Under the pieces are notes generated by a model. That model saw nothing but the letters and a program-made list of their open reading frames with translations, ran no database searches and was not told the DNA's origin. Shown here piece by piece: positions 34,424 through 43,756 of a DNA stretch of 64,000 nt. The translations under genes were made by a program, and so were the position numbers. Position 1 is the stretch's first letter; the number at the start of each line of letters is the position of its first letter. Origin of the DNA: Mesorhizobium terrae (GTDB lineage Bacteria > Pseudomonadota > Alphaproteobacteria > Rhizobiales > Rhizobiaceae); assembly GCF_008727715.1 (NCBI RefSeq), contig NZ_CP044218.1:5315501-5379500 (forward strand), given 5' to 3'.

Positions 34424-34831
34424 CGCTTCGTCCTTCCAGACAAAACCTTTTCGCAGCGCCAGTCGTTCACCCGGTCCATGCACGGCGGCGAACAAAAGCC
34501 CGGCCAGGAAGGTGAAGTGGTCGATGAAGAAGCCGAACTCGTCCTGGTTGGCTTGCCAGTGCGACGGACCGTGGAAAGCAAAGGCCAGAAAGACCACATA
34601 GGCTCCAGCGAGCAAGGCGGCGTCGGAAAAGTAGGCGCCGGTGAGGAAAGCCAGAATCAGCCCGACCTCGAAGATCGCCGCCAACCAGGCCAACAGCAGC
34701 GGAAACGGAAGACCAGCCGCTGCGATGTAGGCGGCCGTATTGGCCATGCCGGCAAATTTGAAGCTGACGGCCATTGCAAAGACAGCGGCGAAAATCAGCC
34801 TGGCGACGAGAATTACGATTGTGCGGCCCAT
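34409..34831 (-). CDS. DoxX family membrane protein
   Basis: A 140-residue protein with four membrane segments (ILVARLIFAAVFAMAVSFKF, then FPLLLAWLAAIFEVGLILAF and two more) and an FGFFIDHFTFLAGLLFAAVH stretch, the DoxX pattern. Members are redox-linked or quinone-related membrane proteins without a settled function. The first residues MGRTIVILVA fit well. The 251 bp between this gene and the lipoprotein gene hold nothing I can support as coding. Confidence 0.85.
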   Translation of the reverse strand: MGRTIVILVARLIFAAVFAMAVSFKFAGMANTAAYIAAAGLPFPLLLAWLAAIFEVGLILAFLTGAYFSDAALLAGAYVVFLAFAFHGPSHWQANQDEFGFFIDHFTFLAGLLFAAVHGPGERLALRKGFVWKDEAASAN

Positions 34832-35082
34832 GGTCTCCTCCTGTGAAGCCTCGTTTCACCTTCAAGGACGTTGAAGCGCAGCCGTTCCCGACAGCGGCGC
34901 CGAAAATTCCCGCGACCGGCCTTCAAGTGATCATCCAACCCCACGGTCGTTCAACCCGAGCACGATGCCGATTGCAGCGTTGGCGAAGACGAGCAGACGA
35001 TCTGCGCGCGACCATGACAGGAGAGTTGCGGACAACACTGTCCCTTCGCCGCGGTGTCGGAAATCTTGATGGGCGCCCGTCA

Positions 35083-35691
35083 TCAATGCTCGGCGGGCAC
35101 GATGCCAAAAGTGACGTTTGAAGGACCGCGGATGACTTGTTCGGTACCCAATCCGCCCAATGTGCCCGGTCCCAATGGCAGGTCGTCCACCGGTCCTTTC
35201 AGCAACTGAGCCGATTTCTTGGCCCGCGCCTCGCTCTGGACAACGATAAGGCCACCCTCCGACATCATTTTGCGGCACGTCGAGCCGACATTTTGCATGT
35301 AATATTGGTAGATGTCTTCGCCGGACGGTGCCTTCGCCTCCCTCACCGTATAGCCCTGAACGCGCATCTTCCGATAAGGCATGCGGATGGTCGGCACGCC
35401 CGGCACGGTTAAGGTGATGGCCTCGCCAACGACCCGATCCGTGATCGTGTCGTCGGACTCGTCCCCCATCACAACACCCACCGCCTTTATCTTGCGGTTC
35501 TCCATGTCTTTCTGGCAGACCTGAGTGATCATGCCGCCCGATTTCACCCTGTAGATATTTTTAGGCTCCAGCCGTTTGCCAGCCGTCACGCTGAGCGGAA
35601 TTGCCGACGTTCCGAGCACCTGATTGGCCGCATAGGATGTGCATCCTTGCACAAGGACCACGACACCAACGACACAAGCTACTTTTCTCAT
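35083..35691 (-). CDS. hypothetical lipoprotein
   Basis: A 202-residue protein with an N-terminal signal peptide and a lipobox-like VQGC, giving lipidated Cys17. The mature part is mixed alpha/beta (IYRVKSGGMITQVCQKDMEN, later IYQYYMQNVGSTCRKMMSEG) with two further cysteines that could form a disulfide. A Gly-rich segment (PLGPGTLGGLG) lies near the end. I do not recognise a family. It has an AT-rich upstream region with a weak promoter candidate and no close operon partner. Confidence 0.7.
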   Translation of the reverse strand: MRKVACVVGVVVLVQGCTSYAANQVLGTSAIPLSVTAGKRLEPKNIYRVKSGGMITQVCQKDMENRKIKAVGVVMGDESDDTITDRVVGEAITLTVPGVPTIRMPYRKMRVQGYTVREAKAPSGEDIYQYYMQNVGSTCRKMMSEGGLIVVQSEARAKKSAQLLKGPVDDLPLGPGTLGGLGTEQVIRGPSNVTFGIVPAEH

Positions 35692-35872
35692 ATGGTTCCC
35701 CCATCAATTTCGGCAACCTAAAATAGAATTGCTATCAAAACAATATTACAGGTTGTAGAGGCGGCTATAGGCAAAAATGGGCTGCGTCCATCTCGCCCCT
35801 TGCCAAACGGCGCTGAACCGTGTTTCGCGAGGCTCGGAGTTTCCCGTCAAATCTCAGCAGGTACTGGCAGAA

Positions 35873-36628
35873 ATGACACTTGACCTCACCGGCCGCCTCG
35901 CCGTCGTTACCGGCGCATCGCGCGGCATCGGCTACCACATCGCCAAGCAGATGGCGGCGGCGGGCGCTCACGTCATCGCGGTCGCCCGCACCGTCGGCGG
36001 GTTGGAAGAGTTGGACGACGAGATCAAGGCCGAACGCGCCCGGACCGGGAAAGGCGAAGCAACGCTGGTGCCGCTCGACCTCGCCGACATGACCGGCATC
36101 GACCGGCTGGGTGGCGCCATCCACGATCGCTGGGGTAAGCTCGACATACTCGTGGCCAATGCCGGCGTCCTGGGCGTCATTTCGCCGATCGGCCATGTCG
36201 AAGCCAAGGTCTTTGAGAAGGTCATGACGGTCAACGTGACGTCGACATGGCGACTGATCCGTTCGGTCGATCCGCTGCTCAGGCTTTCCGATGCGGGTCG
36301 CGCCATCGTGCTGTCGTCCGGCGCCGCCCATTCGGCGCGTGCCTTCTGGGCGCCCTATGCGGCCTCGAAGGCAGCAGTAGAGGCGATGGTTCGCTCCTGG
36401 GCCGACGAAACCAGGAACTCGCCGCTGCGGGTCAACGCCGTCGATCCCGGCGCTACTCGCACCGCCATGCGCGCTCAGGCCGTACCTGGCGAAAACCCGG
36501 ACACCCTGCCCCATCCTTCTGAGATCGCGGCCCGGATCGTGCCGCTGGCCAGTCCTTCAGTGACGGAAACCGGCATGATCTTCCAAGCAAAGCCGAACCG
36601 CTGGGTGTCGTACCAGATGCCGGCCTGA
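35873..36628 (+). CDS. SDR family NAD(P)-dependent oxidoreductase
   Basis: A 251-residue classical short-chain dehydrogenase. TGASRGIG is at 13-20, NAG follows the fourth strand (LVANAGVLG), and the catalytic YAASK has Y162 and K166. The substrate region is not diagnostic. The start at 35873 (MTLDLTGRLAVVTGA) is family-like; a longer in-frame start adds 32 residues. Cofactor preference is unclear. After it 259 bp follow without a gene, holding a CGGGGGC-type hairpin (36659-36674) without T-run. Confidence 0.9.
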   Translation: MTLDLTGRLAVVTGASRGIGYHIAKQMAAAGAHVIAVARTVGGLEELDDEIKAERARTGKGEATLVPLDLADMTGIDRLGGAIHDRWGKLDILVANAGVLGVISPIGHVEAKVFEKVMTVNVTSTWRLIRSVDPLLRLSDAGRAIVLSSGAAHSARAFWAPYAASKAAVEAMVRSWADETRNSPLRVNAVDPGATRTAMRAQAVPGENPDTLPHPSEIAARIVPLASPSVTETGMIFQAKPNRWVSYQMPA

Positions 36629-36887
36629 GATCGGCTGTTCTGAGGAGAAGGCCGTCATCGGGGGCAAGCCCCCGTTCGGCACCAACCGTCGCAGGCCCGT
36701 CGGCAATGGCACGATCCGATTTGTGGAAGAAACATACGGACTTAGGCGTTCACATTTGGAGGCAACGAGCCCCAAAGGTTGATCCGATCTTCGAGGCTCC
36801 GCGTCACCGGTGCGCTTTCACCTGCCGGCAAGACTTGCTAGGCTCGCGCAACCCGTCATCTCCAATCCGCAGAAAAGAGGATTCCCC

Positions 36888-37133
36888 ATGTCATCGACCG
36901 TTGCCCTGGTCTGGTATCTCGTGGTGGCCGGCCCGCAAGGCGGCATGGTGGTGCTGCCAAGCACTTTCGACAAACGCGAACAGTGCACTGCGGCCATAGC
37001 CGAATATCAGAAGCAGCCGGCGCCGGTGGGCTGGGCGGTGCAGTGCGTCCCCAGCGCCTCGCCCTATGCCGACATGGGAGACGACGAGCCGGGCGCCTCG
37101 CAAGTGCCGCAGCCGGCGCAACCGGCTCAGTAA
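36888..37133 (+). CDS. small hypothetical protein, probably exported
   Basis: An 81-residue protein with one hydrophobic N-terminal segment (STVALVWYLVVAGPQGGMVV). A short middle has two cysteines (KREQCTAAIAEYQ and VGWAVQCVPSASPY), and the tail is Pro/Gln-rich. AGAGG 7 nt before the ATG supports the start. The cysteine spacing and size suggest a small periplasmic or membrane-anchored protein with one disulfide. No family recognised. Confidence 0.6.
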   Translation: MSSTVALVWYLVVAGPQGGMVVLPSTFDKREQCTAAIAEYQKQPAPVGWAVQCVPSASPYADMGDDEPGASQVPQPAQPAQ

Positions 37134-37280
37134 GGACGCATTGTTGCTACACTGCGCCAACGCAACCACTTCTGTGGCTTAGCAGCGCTGATGATGCGCC
37201 TCGTGTAGCCTAGCGGCTGCGGTGGGCTCTGAAACAATCGAGATTCGGGTTCGGCCGCCTCAGCAGTCGCCGGACTCGTC

Positions 37281-38171
37281 ATGTCAGAAGTCGTCCTCAC
37301 CGATACACGCGAGAAAGTGCTGGCCGGCATCATGCTGACCAGTTTTTCCTATCTGCTGTTTTCGTTCCAGGATGCATCCATCAAGCTCTTGGTGGTGGCT
37401 GCGCCAGTCTGGCAGATCCTGTTCTTCCGTAGTGCCACGATCCTTGCCGGCTGCGTTGCCACCGGCGGCTGGAGACTCCTTGCGGATTCGGCGCGTTCGC
37501 CGATCCTCAAATCCATGCTTTTGCGCAGCTTTCTCATCCTGGCGGCGTGGCTTTGCTATTATACGGCCGCCAAGGATCTGCAGCTCGCCGAACTGACCAC
37601 CATCTATTTCGCCGCGCCGATCATCGTCACCGCCTTGTCGATCGTCGTGCTGGGCGAGAAGGTTCCCTTGCTGCGCTGGGCAGCGGTGCTGATCGGTTTT
37701 GGCGGCGTCTTCGTCGCTTGCGATCCTGCCAGGCTCGGCTTTTCACTGCCGGTGATCCTGGTGCTGGCAGCGGCCGCGCTATGGGGATTGTCCATCGTGC
37801 TTCTGAGCAAGGTCGCCTCCCAGGAGCGCACGACGGTGCAACTCGTGCTCAACAACGGCTTCTTCCTGGTCATCGCCGGCCTGCCGCTGTTCTGGACCTG
37901 GCAGACACCCGGTTGGCAGGAACTCCTGCTGCTGATCGCCGTTGGCGCCTTTGGCGGCCTCGGTCAGTATTTTCTGTTCGAAGGCATGAAACGGGCGCCC
38001 ATCTCCATCATCGCTCCGTTCGAATATACGGCGCTCGTCTGGGCTTTCGCGCTCGGCTTCCTGATCTGGGGCGACGTGCCGCGCAGCGAAGTGTTCATCG
38101 GTGCGGCAATCATCGTCTTCGCCGGCCTCGTCATCGTCGCCAGCGAGCGCTTCCGCAAACCGGCCGCCTGA
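37281..38171 (+). CDS. EamA/DMT family transporter
   Basis: A 296-residue protein with ten membrane segments in two EamA repeats. The first half has AELTTIYFAAPIIVTALSIV and VLGEKVPLLRWAAVLIGF; the second ends FEYTALVWAFALGFLIWGD. This is the RhaT/RarD-like drug/metabolite transporter family; substrate is unknown. A second, only distantly similar EamA gene follows 66 bp downstream on the same strand. Confidence 0.9.
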   Translation: MSEVVLTDTREKVLAGIMLTSFSYLLFSFQDASIKLLVVAAPVWQILFFRSATILAGCVATGGWRLLADSARSPILKSMLLRSFLILAAWLCYYTAAKDLQLAELTTIYFAAPIIVTALSIVVLGEKVPLLRWAAVLIGFGGVFVACDPARLGFSLPVILVLAAAALWGLSIVLLSKVASQERTTVQLVLNNGFFLVIAGLPLFWTWQTPGWQELLLLIAVGAFGGLGQYFLFEGMKRAPISIIAPFEYTALVWAFALGFLIWGDVPRSEVFIGAAIIVFAGLVIVASERFRKPAA

Positions 38172-38237
38172 ACGCGCATTCCTGCCAGAAGGCTGTCAGT
38201 AGCCCGGCGCTATCGTGATGCAGCGCCGGAGGAGCCG

Positions 38238-39146
38238 ATGACACCACCAAACGGGGTTTCGAACGAACGAACGCTGGGCATCCTGCTGGTCTCGGCATCG
38301 GCGATCGTGTTCGGCCTCACCGGCGTGCTGACCAAATCGATTTCGGCCGACGCCCTGACCGTCTCCTGTTGGCGCGGTTTCGTCGGTTTCCTGCTGATCG
38401 GAGCCTATGTGCGCTGGCGTCCCCGAAGGGCAGGCGAAAAGCCCAACATGCGGCTTGGCTGGCGTGGATGGTTGGTGGCCGTGGTCGGTGCAGCCGCCAG
38501 CATTGCCTTCATCTCGGCCTTCAAATTCACCTATGTCGCCAATGTCGCCGTCATTTACGCGACAGCGCCCTTCGTGACCGCCTTGCTGGCATGGCTGCTC
38601 GTGCGCGAGCCATTTCGAGCGCCGACGCTGGCTGCGGCCATTGTCTCGCTCACCGGCGTTGCCATCATGGTTCATTCCGGGTTCGGGTCCGGCAATCTGT
38701 TCGGCGACGGGCTCGCGGCACTGATGACCATCGGCAGCGCGCTCTACATGATCATGATCCGCGCGTTTCGCGACACGCCGGTCGTCTGGGCCGGTGCCGT
38801 CTCGGCCTTTCTTCTCTTCATATTCGGTTGGTTCGTCACCGACCCTCTGGCGATCACCACCTGGGACGCCGTGCTGCTCGTTGTCTTCGGGGCATCGTTC
38901 GCATTGGCATCGATCCTCTGGACCGAAGGCAGCCGACTCATTCCGGCGCCGGAATCCGCACTATTGGGCGCGGCGGAGGTACCCGCCGCGGTATTGCTGG
39001 CTTGGCTGTTCCTGTCGGAGGTGCCGCCTGCGGCCAGCATATTGGGCGGCGCGATCGTGCTTGCCGCGGTTCTGGCTCACGGCGCCCGCGATTGGTTCAA
39101 GGCACGGCGGGCAGCGGCGCTGCCGGTAGCGTCACCATCAAAATAG
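38238..39146 (+). CDS. EamA/DMT family transporter
   Basis: A 302-residue, ten-segment EamA protein (FGLTGVLTKSISADALTVSC, FTYVANVAVIYATAPFVTAL, ESALLGAAEVPAAVLLAWLF). A GGAGGAG ribosome binding site is close to the start. It is the second DMT exporter in a row and the last gene before a structured intergenic region with a terminator. Substrate unknown. Confidence 0.9.
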   Translation: MTPPNGVSNERTLGILLVSASAIVFGLTGVLTKSISADALTVSCWRGFVGFLLIGAYVRWRPRRAGEKPNMRLGWRGWLVAVVGAAASIAFISAFKFTYVANVAVIYATAPFVTALLAWLLVREPFRAPTLAAAIVSLTGVAIMVHSGFGSGNLFGDGLAALMTIGSALYMIMIRAFRDTPVVWAGAVSAFLLFIFGWFVTDPLAITTWDAVLLVVFGASFALASILWTEGSRLIPAPESALLGAAEVPAAVLLAWLFLSEVPPAASILGGAIVLAAVLAHGARDWFKARRAAALPVASPSK

Positions 39147-39190
39147 TCGCGCTGTCACGGAACCATCATGTTGCACACGCATTATTGTCT

Positions 39191-39268
39191 AGCGGGCCAC
39201 GCTCTAGTCCCCCCAATCCCCCGGCCCGCTCCCCCTCCAGAGCCGACCTCTTGGTCGGCTTTTTCTTT
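39191..39268 (+). ncRNA. candidate structured small RNA or 3' UTR with C-rich loop
   Basis: A perfect hairpin AGCGGGCC (39191-39198) / GGCCCGCT (39223-39230) carries a 24 nt loop rich in C runs (TCCCCCC, TCCCCC). It is followed by another CCCCCTCC stretch and then an intrinsic terminator. C-rich single-stranded loops that can pair with ribosome binding sites are a feature of several rhizobial small RNAs. I could not place a convincing promoter, so it may only be the DMT gene 3' UTR. Confidence 0.3.
39241..39268 (+). terminator. intrinsic terminator after the DMT transporter pair
   Basis: Stem AGCCGACC / GGTCGGCT with loop TCTT is followed by TTTTCTTT. It lies 95 bp after the second DMT gene and before the acyltransferase gene. 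Confidence 0.85.
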
Positions 39269-39411
39269 GTCGTCGGCAGTGCGCGTCTTCCGCATTGACC
39301 TTGGCATCACTTCGGATAGGTTTTGCCCCGGCAAGGTCGGCGATCGACTACGCTAGATTGAGCGTCCAAGCGGACGCGCGACACCCTGACCGGCATTGGG
39401 AGTGACGCGGT

Positions 39412-41631
39412 ATGATCCTGACCCTGGGGCTGCTCGCAGCACTCGCGATCGCCTGGTTGCTCGTCGGCCTTGTCGAGAAGGTCCGGCTAGGCCTCAGCCT
39501 CGCGCAGGCGCTGCTCTACACACCGTTCAAGCTGGCCTATCGCATCGCCGATCACCGCATCAGGCTCGCCCGCGACAGCGACGCTCCAGTCATCTACGTG
39601 ATCGTCCATCAGTCGAGAATAGACCCGGCGCTAATGCTGTCGCTCCTGCCGGAGGATACGCTTCACATTCTGGACGAGGCATCGGCGCACTCCTTCTGGC
39701 TAGAACCGTGGCGGGAGCTTGCTCGCACCATCGCGTTTAATGCCGAACATGTCTTCGTCAGCCGCAGGCTCGTGCGCGTTCTCAAGGGACGCGGCCGGCT
39801 GGCCGTCTATTTCCCCGACGCCGTGGAACCGGACGTCAAGTCGTTCCGGCTATACCGCGCGGTCGCCCGCATCGCCATGCAGGCCGACGCCCGCATTGTG
39901 CCGATCTTCGTCGGTGGCGCACGCTGGCTGCCTACGTCGCTCACGCCCGCCAACAAGGCGCCGCGGCGCTGGTTCCCGAGGCTCGACATCAGCGTGCTTG
40001 CGCCGATGACCGTGGACGAGCTGGCGGCGCGCGGCGGCGAGCCGGCGACCAATGGCAGCAACGCCCTGTTCGATCGCGTCGCCGAAGCCCGCTTCGCCGC
40101 CACCGACCTTACCCGCAGCCTGTTTCAGGCAATGCGGGACGCCGCCGACCGTTTCGGGGCCTCTCATCCGATCGTCGAGGATGTGGTTTCGGGGGCTCTG
40201 AGCTACCGCCGCCTTTTCGCCGGCGCACGCATCATCGGCCAAAAGGTCGAAGCCAAGACGGCACCGGGCGAGGCCGTCGGCCTGCTTCTGCCCAACACCA
40301 ATGGCGTCGCCATCTCCCTGCTCGGCCTGCTGTCGGCCGGGCGCGTGGCAGCCATGATCAACTATACGGCCGGGCCGGCAAGCATCACTTCGGCCGTACG
40401 CACAGCGACGATCCGCACCATCGTTTCCTCGCGCGCATTCGTCGAGAAGGCGTCGCTTTCGGATATCGTCGAGGCAGCGCAAGCAGGCGGCGCCCAGTTC
40501 CTGTGGCTTGAGGAGTTGCGCGACGATACGTCGTCACTGGACCGGCTGAGCGCCATGCTTTTCTGGCGATGGCCGCTGCAGCCGCAGGATGCCGCCAAGC
40601 CTGCCGTCATCCTGTTCACGTCCGGTTCGGAAGGCGCCCCCAAGGCGGTGGTGCTTTCCAATCGCAGTTTGCTGGCCAATGCGATGCAGGCCGAGGCGCG
40701 CATCACCATTTCGCCTCTGGATATCTTGTTCAACGTCCTGCCGGTGTTCCACTCATTCGGACTGACCGGCGGTACCATCCTGCCGCTGCTGACCGGCGTG
40801 AAGGCGTTTCTCTACCCTTCGCCGCTGCACTACAAGATCATCCCCGAGATCGCCCGCAAGGCGCGGCCGACGGTCATGTTCGGCACCGACACCTTCCTGG
40901 CCAACTATGCGCGCCATGCCGGCGACGGCGACTTCTCCAGCCTTCGCTTCATCGTGGCCGGGGCCGAGCCGGTGAAAGCGGATACGCGCCGCATCTATCG
41001 CGAGCGTTTCCAGGCCGAGATCATCGAAGGCTTCGGCCTGACCGAGGCGGCCCCCGTCGTGTCGGTCAATACGGCGATTCACAATCGCGAGGGGACTGTG
41101 GGCAGGCTGCTGCCCGCGATCAAAATGAGGCTCGACCCGGTCGAAGGCATAGAGAATGGCGGCAGGCTGTGGCTCGACGGACCCAACATGATGATGGGTT
41201 ACATGACCGCCGACCGCCCCGGCGAGTTGCAACCGCTGCAAGGCTGGCACGACACCGGCGATATCGTTTCCGTCGACCGCGACGGCTTCATCACCATTCG
41301 CGGCCGTGCCAAGCGCTTCGCCAAGATCGCCGGCGAAATGGTATCGCTTGGCGCAGTCGAGATGCTGGTGCAGTCGCTCTGGCCGGAGGACAACCATGCG
41401 GCGGTGGCCGTGCCCGACAAGCGCCGGGGAGAGCGCATCGTGCTGGTGACCACGGCCGACGAGGCCGAAGCCGATGCGCTGCGCAAGTTCGGCAAGGCGC
41501 ATGGCGCCGCCGAACTCATGGTGCCGAACGACATCGTGAAGGTGGACGCGCTTCCTGTTCTGGGCTCAGGCAAGACCGATTATGTGTCAGCGCGCAAACT
41601 GGCGATGGAACGCCTGGGACTGCCGGCCTGA
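39412..41631 (+). CDS. Aas-like fusion: PlsC acyltransferase plus acyl-[ACP] synthetase
   Basis: A 739-residue two-domain protein. After one N-terminal membrane segment, the PlsC-like domain has the HxxxxD catalytic motif as HQSRID. An AMP-binding acyl-activating domain follows, with ILFTSGSEGAPKAVVLSNRS as the P-loop-like motif, then EGFGLTEAAPVVSVN and WHDTGDIVSVDRDGFI. The order matches E. coli Aas, which re-acylates lysophosphatidylethanolamine. It faces pssA and psd, which make phosphatidylethanolamine, supporting a role in phospholipid repair. No LplT-like transporter is fused or adjacent. Confidence 0.88.
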   Translation: MILTLGLLAALAIAWLLVGLVEKVRLGLSLAQALLYTPFKLAYRIADHRIRLARDSDAPVIYVIVHQSRIDPALMLSLLPEDTLHILDEASAHSFWLEPWRELARTIAFNAEHVFVSRRLVRVLKGRGRLAVYFPDAVEPDVKSFRLYRAVARIAMQADARIVPIFVGGARWLPTSLTPANKAPRRWFPRLDISVLAPMTVDELAARGGEPATNGSNALFDRVAEARFAATDLTRSLFQAMRDAADRFGASHPIVEDVVSGALSYRRLFAGARIIGQKVEAKTAPGEAVGLLLPNTNGVAISLLGLLSAGRVAAMINYTAGPASITSAVRTATIRTIVSSRAFVEKASLSDIVEAAQAGGAQFLWLEELRDDTSSLDRLSAMLFWRWPLQPQDAAKPAVILFTSGSEGAPKAVVLSNRSLLANAMQAEARITISPLDILFNVLPVFHSFGLTGGTILPLLTGVKAFLYPSPLHYKIIPEIARKARPTVMFGTDTFLANYARHAGDGDFSSLRFIVAGAEPVKADTRRIYRERFQAEIIEGFGLTEAAPVVSVNTAIHNREGTVGRLLPAIKMRLDPVEGIENGGRLWLDGPNMMMGYMTADRPGELQPLQGWHDTGDIVSVDRDGFITIRGRAKRFAKIAGEMVSLGAVEMLVQSLWPEDNHAAVAVPDKRRGERIVLVTTADEAEADALRKFGKAHGAAELMVPNDIVKVDALPVLGSGKTDYVSARKLAMERLGLPA

Positions 41632-41641
41632 GCGGTTGGGA

Positions 41642-42475
41642 TCAATTCTCGCCGTCGACGACCTTGTGGTCGACATCCGGCGGCAGAACCGCCTCGCCTT
41701 CCTTCTTGGCACGCCGCGAATAGGCCCTGACGCTGAACGGCAGGAAGACCAGGTAGGCTAGAACCGAAGCGGTCAAGGTGTGCCAGGGATAGCTGACCAG
41801 AAGCAGCATGTAGAGCACGACGGCCAGGATGACCGGCAGCACCCGGTCGCCCGGTATCTTGACGCTCTTGCCGGAATAGACCGGCAGGCGGCTGACCAGC
41901 AGGAAGGCGATGAGCACCGTGAAGGCCACGCCGGCAAAAGCGATCGGCCGCGTCGGCGGCATGCCGAGGAAAGCGAGATAGAGCGGCAGCATGACAAGCA
42001 CGGCACCGGCAGGCGCCGGCACGCCAACGAAATAGTCTGCCTGCCAGGCTGGCCGGTCGGTCTGCTCGTCAAGCACGTTGAAGCGCGCCAGGCGCATGCC
42101 GCAGGCAATCGCGAACAGGAGGGCGGCGATCCAGCCCGGTGAACCTGCCCTGTCCAGGAGATAGGCATAGAGCACCAGGGCCGGCGCCACGCCGAAATTG
42201 ACGATGTCGGCCAGCGAATCCATCTGCGCGCCGAATTTCGAAGTGGCCTTGAGCAGCCGCGCCAGCCGGCCATCGATGCCATCGAGGAAGGCGGCGAGCA
42301 GCACCATCACCACGGCTGTCTCGAACCGGTTCTCGAAAGCGAAACGGATGCCCGAGAGACCGGCGCAGATCGCCAGAACGGTCACCAGATTGGGCAGAAC
42401 CATGCGCAGCGGGATTTCGGTGATGCGCGGCCCGCCAAGACCATGCGCCTCGAACTTCTTGAAGGGAGCGCCCAT
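41642..42475 (-). CDS. pssA: CDP-diacylglycerol-serine O-phosphatidyltransferase
   Basis: PssA makes phosphatidylserine in the inner membrane. The 277-residue protein has the full CDP-alcohol phosphotransferase motif: D65, D68, G69, A72, R73, G82, D86 and D90. About eight membrane segments are present, with a charged C-terminus. The start at 42475 (MGAPFKKFEAHG) is 10 bp after the psd stop, so psd and pssA are one unit. The convergent Aas-like gene ends 10 bp away. Confidence 0.94.
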   Translation of the reverse strand: MGAPFKKFEAHGLGGPRITEIPLRMVLPNLVTVLAICAGLSGIRFAFENRFETAVVMVLLAAFLDGIDGRLARLLKATSKFGAQMDSLADIVNFGVAPALVLYAYLLDRAGSPGWIAALLFAIACGMRLARFNVLDEQTDRPAWQADYFVGVPAPAGAVLVMLPLYLAFLGMPPTRPIAFAGVAFTVLIAFLLVSRLPVYSGKSVKIPGDRVLPVILAVVLYMLLLVSYPWHTLTASVLAYLVFLPFSVRAYSRRAKKEGEAVLPPDVDHKVVDGEN

Positions 42476-42485
42476 CGCGCCGTCC

Positions 42486-43184
42486 CTAGGAGATGCGCAC
42501 CAGCGGCGCCGCCTGGGCACCGCCGAACTCGGCAATCACCGTCTCGCCGGCCACGGCGGTCTGGCCGACAGCCACCCGCGGCGCGGCATTCGCCGGCAGG
42601 AAGACATCGACACGCGAGCCAAAACGAATGAGGCCGAAGCGTTCGCCGATCGCCAGCGTACCGCCGGTTTCGGCCCAGCAAACAATGCGCCGCGCCACCA
42701 GGCCGGCAATCTGCACGGCAGCCACGGTGCCATTCGGGCTTTCAATGACGACGCCGTTGCGCTCGTTTTCCTGGCTCGCCTTGTCGAGCTCGGCATTGAG
42801 GAACTTGCCCGGCCGGTGCTCGATACGGGTGATGCGACCGCGCACCGGGGCGCGGTTCACATGACAGGAAAACACGTCCATGAACACTGAAACGCGGGTC
42901 ATCTCGGTGGTGCCAAGACCCAGCTCGCGTGGCGGTATAGCCGGTCCGACCGCGGAAACCACGCCATCGGCGGGGCTGATCACCAGCCGGTCGTCAACGG
43001 GCGTGACACGCTCCGGATCGCGGAAAAAATAGGCGCACCAGGCGGTCAGGATGAGACCGATCCAGAACAGGATCGACGAAAAATAGCCGAGCAGCAGCGT
43101 TCCAGCGCCGAAAGCCGCGATGAAGGGATAACCTTCGCGGTGGATCGGCACGAACGCGTTCTTGACCGTATCGACAAGATTCAT
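42486..43184 (-). CDS. psd: phosphatidylserine decarboxylase (short, archaetidylserine-type)
   Basis: Psd converts phosphatidylserine to phosphatidylethanolamine. The 232-residue proenzyme has two N-terminal membrane segments, the conserved [14 protein letters not shown] (~103-116) and a self-cleavage site, FGS, with G189-S190 ([11 protein letters not shown]), giving the pyruvoyl group on the small chain. This is the short form common in alphaproteobacteria, not the LGST form of E. coli. The start at 43184 ([15 protein letters not shown]) fits the family. Confidence 0.93.
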   Translation of the reverse strand: MNLVDTVKNAFVPIHREGYPFIAAFGAGTLLLGYFSSILFWIGLILTAWCAYFFRDPERVTPVDDRLVISPADGVVSAVGPAIPPRELGLGTTEMTRVSVFMDVFSCHVNRAPVRGRITRIEHRPGKFLNAELDKASQENERNGVVIESPNGTVAAVQIAGLVARRIVCWAETGGTLAIGERFGLIRFGSRVDVFLPANAAPRVAVGQTAVAGETVIAEFGGAQAAPLVRIS

Positions 43185-43283
43185 CGGGCTGGGGCGGCTC
43201 TGTTTCGGGTTCGGCTTGTCTACCGGAAACACTTCTCCGCCGCAACGCGGCAATCCGGCATCACTCGGATATCCCGCTGCAGC

Positions 43284-43658
43284 TTACGGCCGGGCGAGCG
43301 ATGCACCGGGCACATAGAGCATGATCGGCCGCACTTCATAGACAGCGCTGGGATTGGCGCGGCGCAGCTCCCGGGCGGCCTCGACCGCTTCTTCCTGGCT
43401 CGGGAAATCAACCACATAGAGGCCAAGAAGCTGTTCTTTCGTTTCCGCGAAAGGGCCGTCTATCACCATGCCATCGCCAAGGCCTCGAACAGTTTGCGCC
43501 TGTTCGACGGGACCGAGCCGGGCCGCAGGCCCCATATGACCCTGCGTGACCAGCCTGTCGTGGGTCGCAAGCAGATCGTCCATCAGCGCGGCGTCTTCCT
43601 GCGGCGTCCACGATTCCACGACACCCTCGGCATGATAAGCGAGAATAGCGAAGAACAT
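43284..43658 (-). CDS. YciI-related (DGPF domain) protein
   Basis: A 124-residue protein of the YCII/DGPF family. MFFAILAYHAEG opens it and the signature DGPFAETKEQLLGLYVVD is at ~67-84. The ferredoxin-like fold often dimerises; some members sit with ECF sigma factors, but none is nearby. Function unknown. It lies between psd and the ABC exporter on the minus strand with ~100 bp on each side. Confidence 0.88.
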   Translation of the reverse strand: MFFAILAYHAEGVVESWTPQEDAALMDDLLATHDRLVTQGHMGPAARLGPVEQAQTVRGLGDGMVIDGPFAETKEQLLGLYVVDFPSQEEAVEAARELRRANPSAVYEVRPIMLYVPGASLARP

Positions 43659-43756
43659 CGGCTGCTCTTTCTCCGTAAGGCCCCCTCACCGGCCGAGCGC
43701 CACCGAACATCCGCCAGCTGCCCCAGTCAAGAGCGCAGCTGTTCGGATGCGATGGT

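Noticed and set aside
34832..35082. Possible small membrane protein on the minus strand (VLSATLLSWSRADRLLVFAN region)
   Set aside because: Frame lacks a start with ribosome binding site and overlaps the end of the lipoprotein gene region; no family character.
36659..36674. Terminator after the SDR gene
   Set aside because: CGGGGGC-AA-GCCCCCG is a strong stem but the loop is too short and no T-run follows; kept only as a note.
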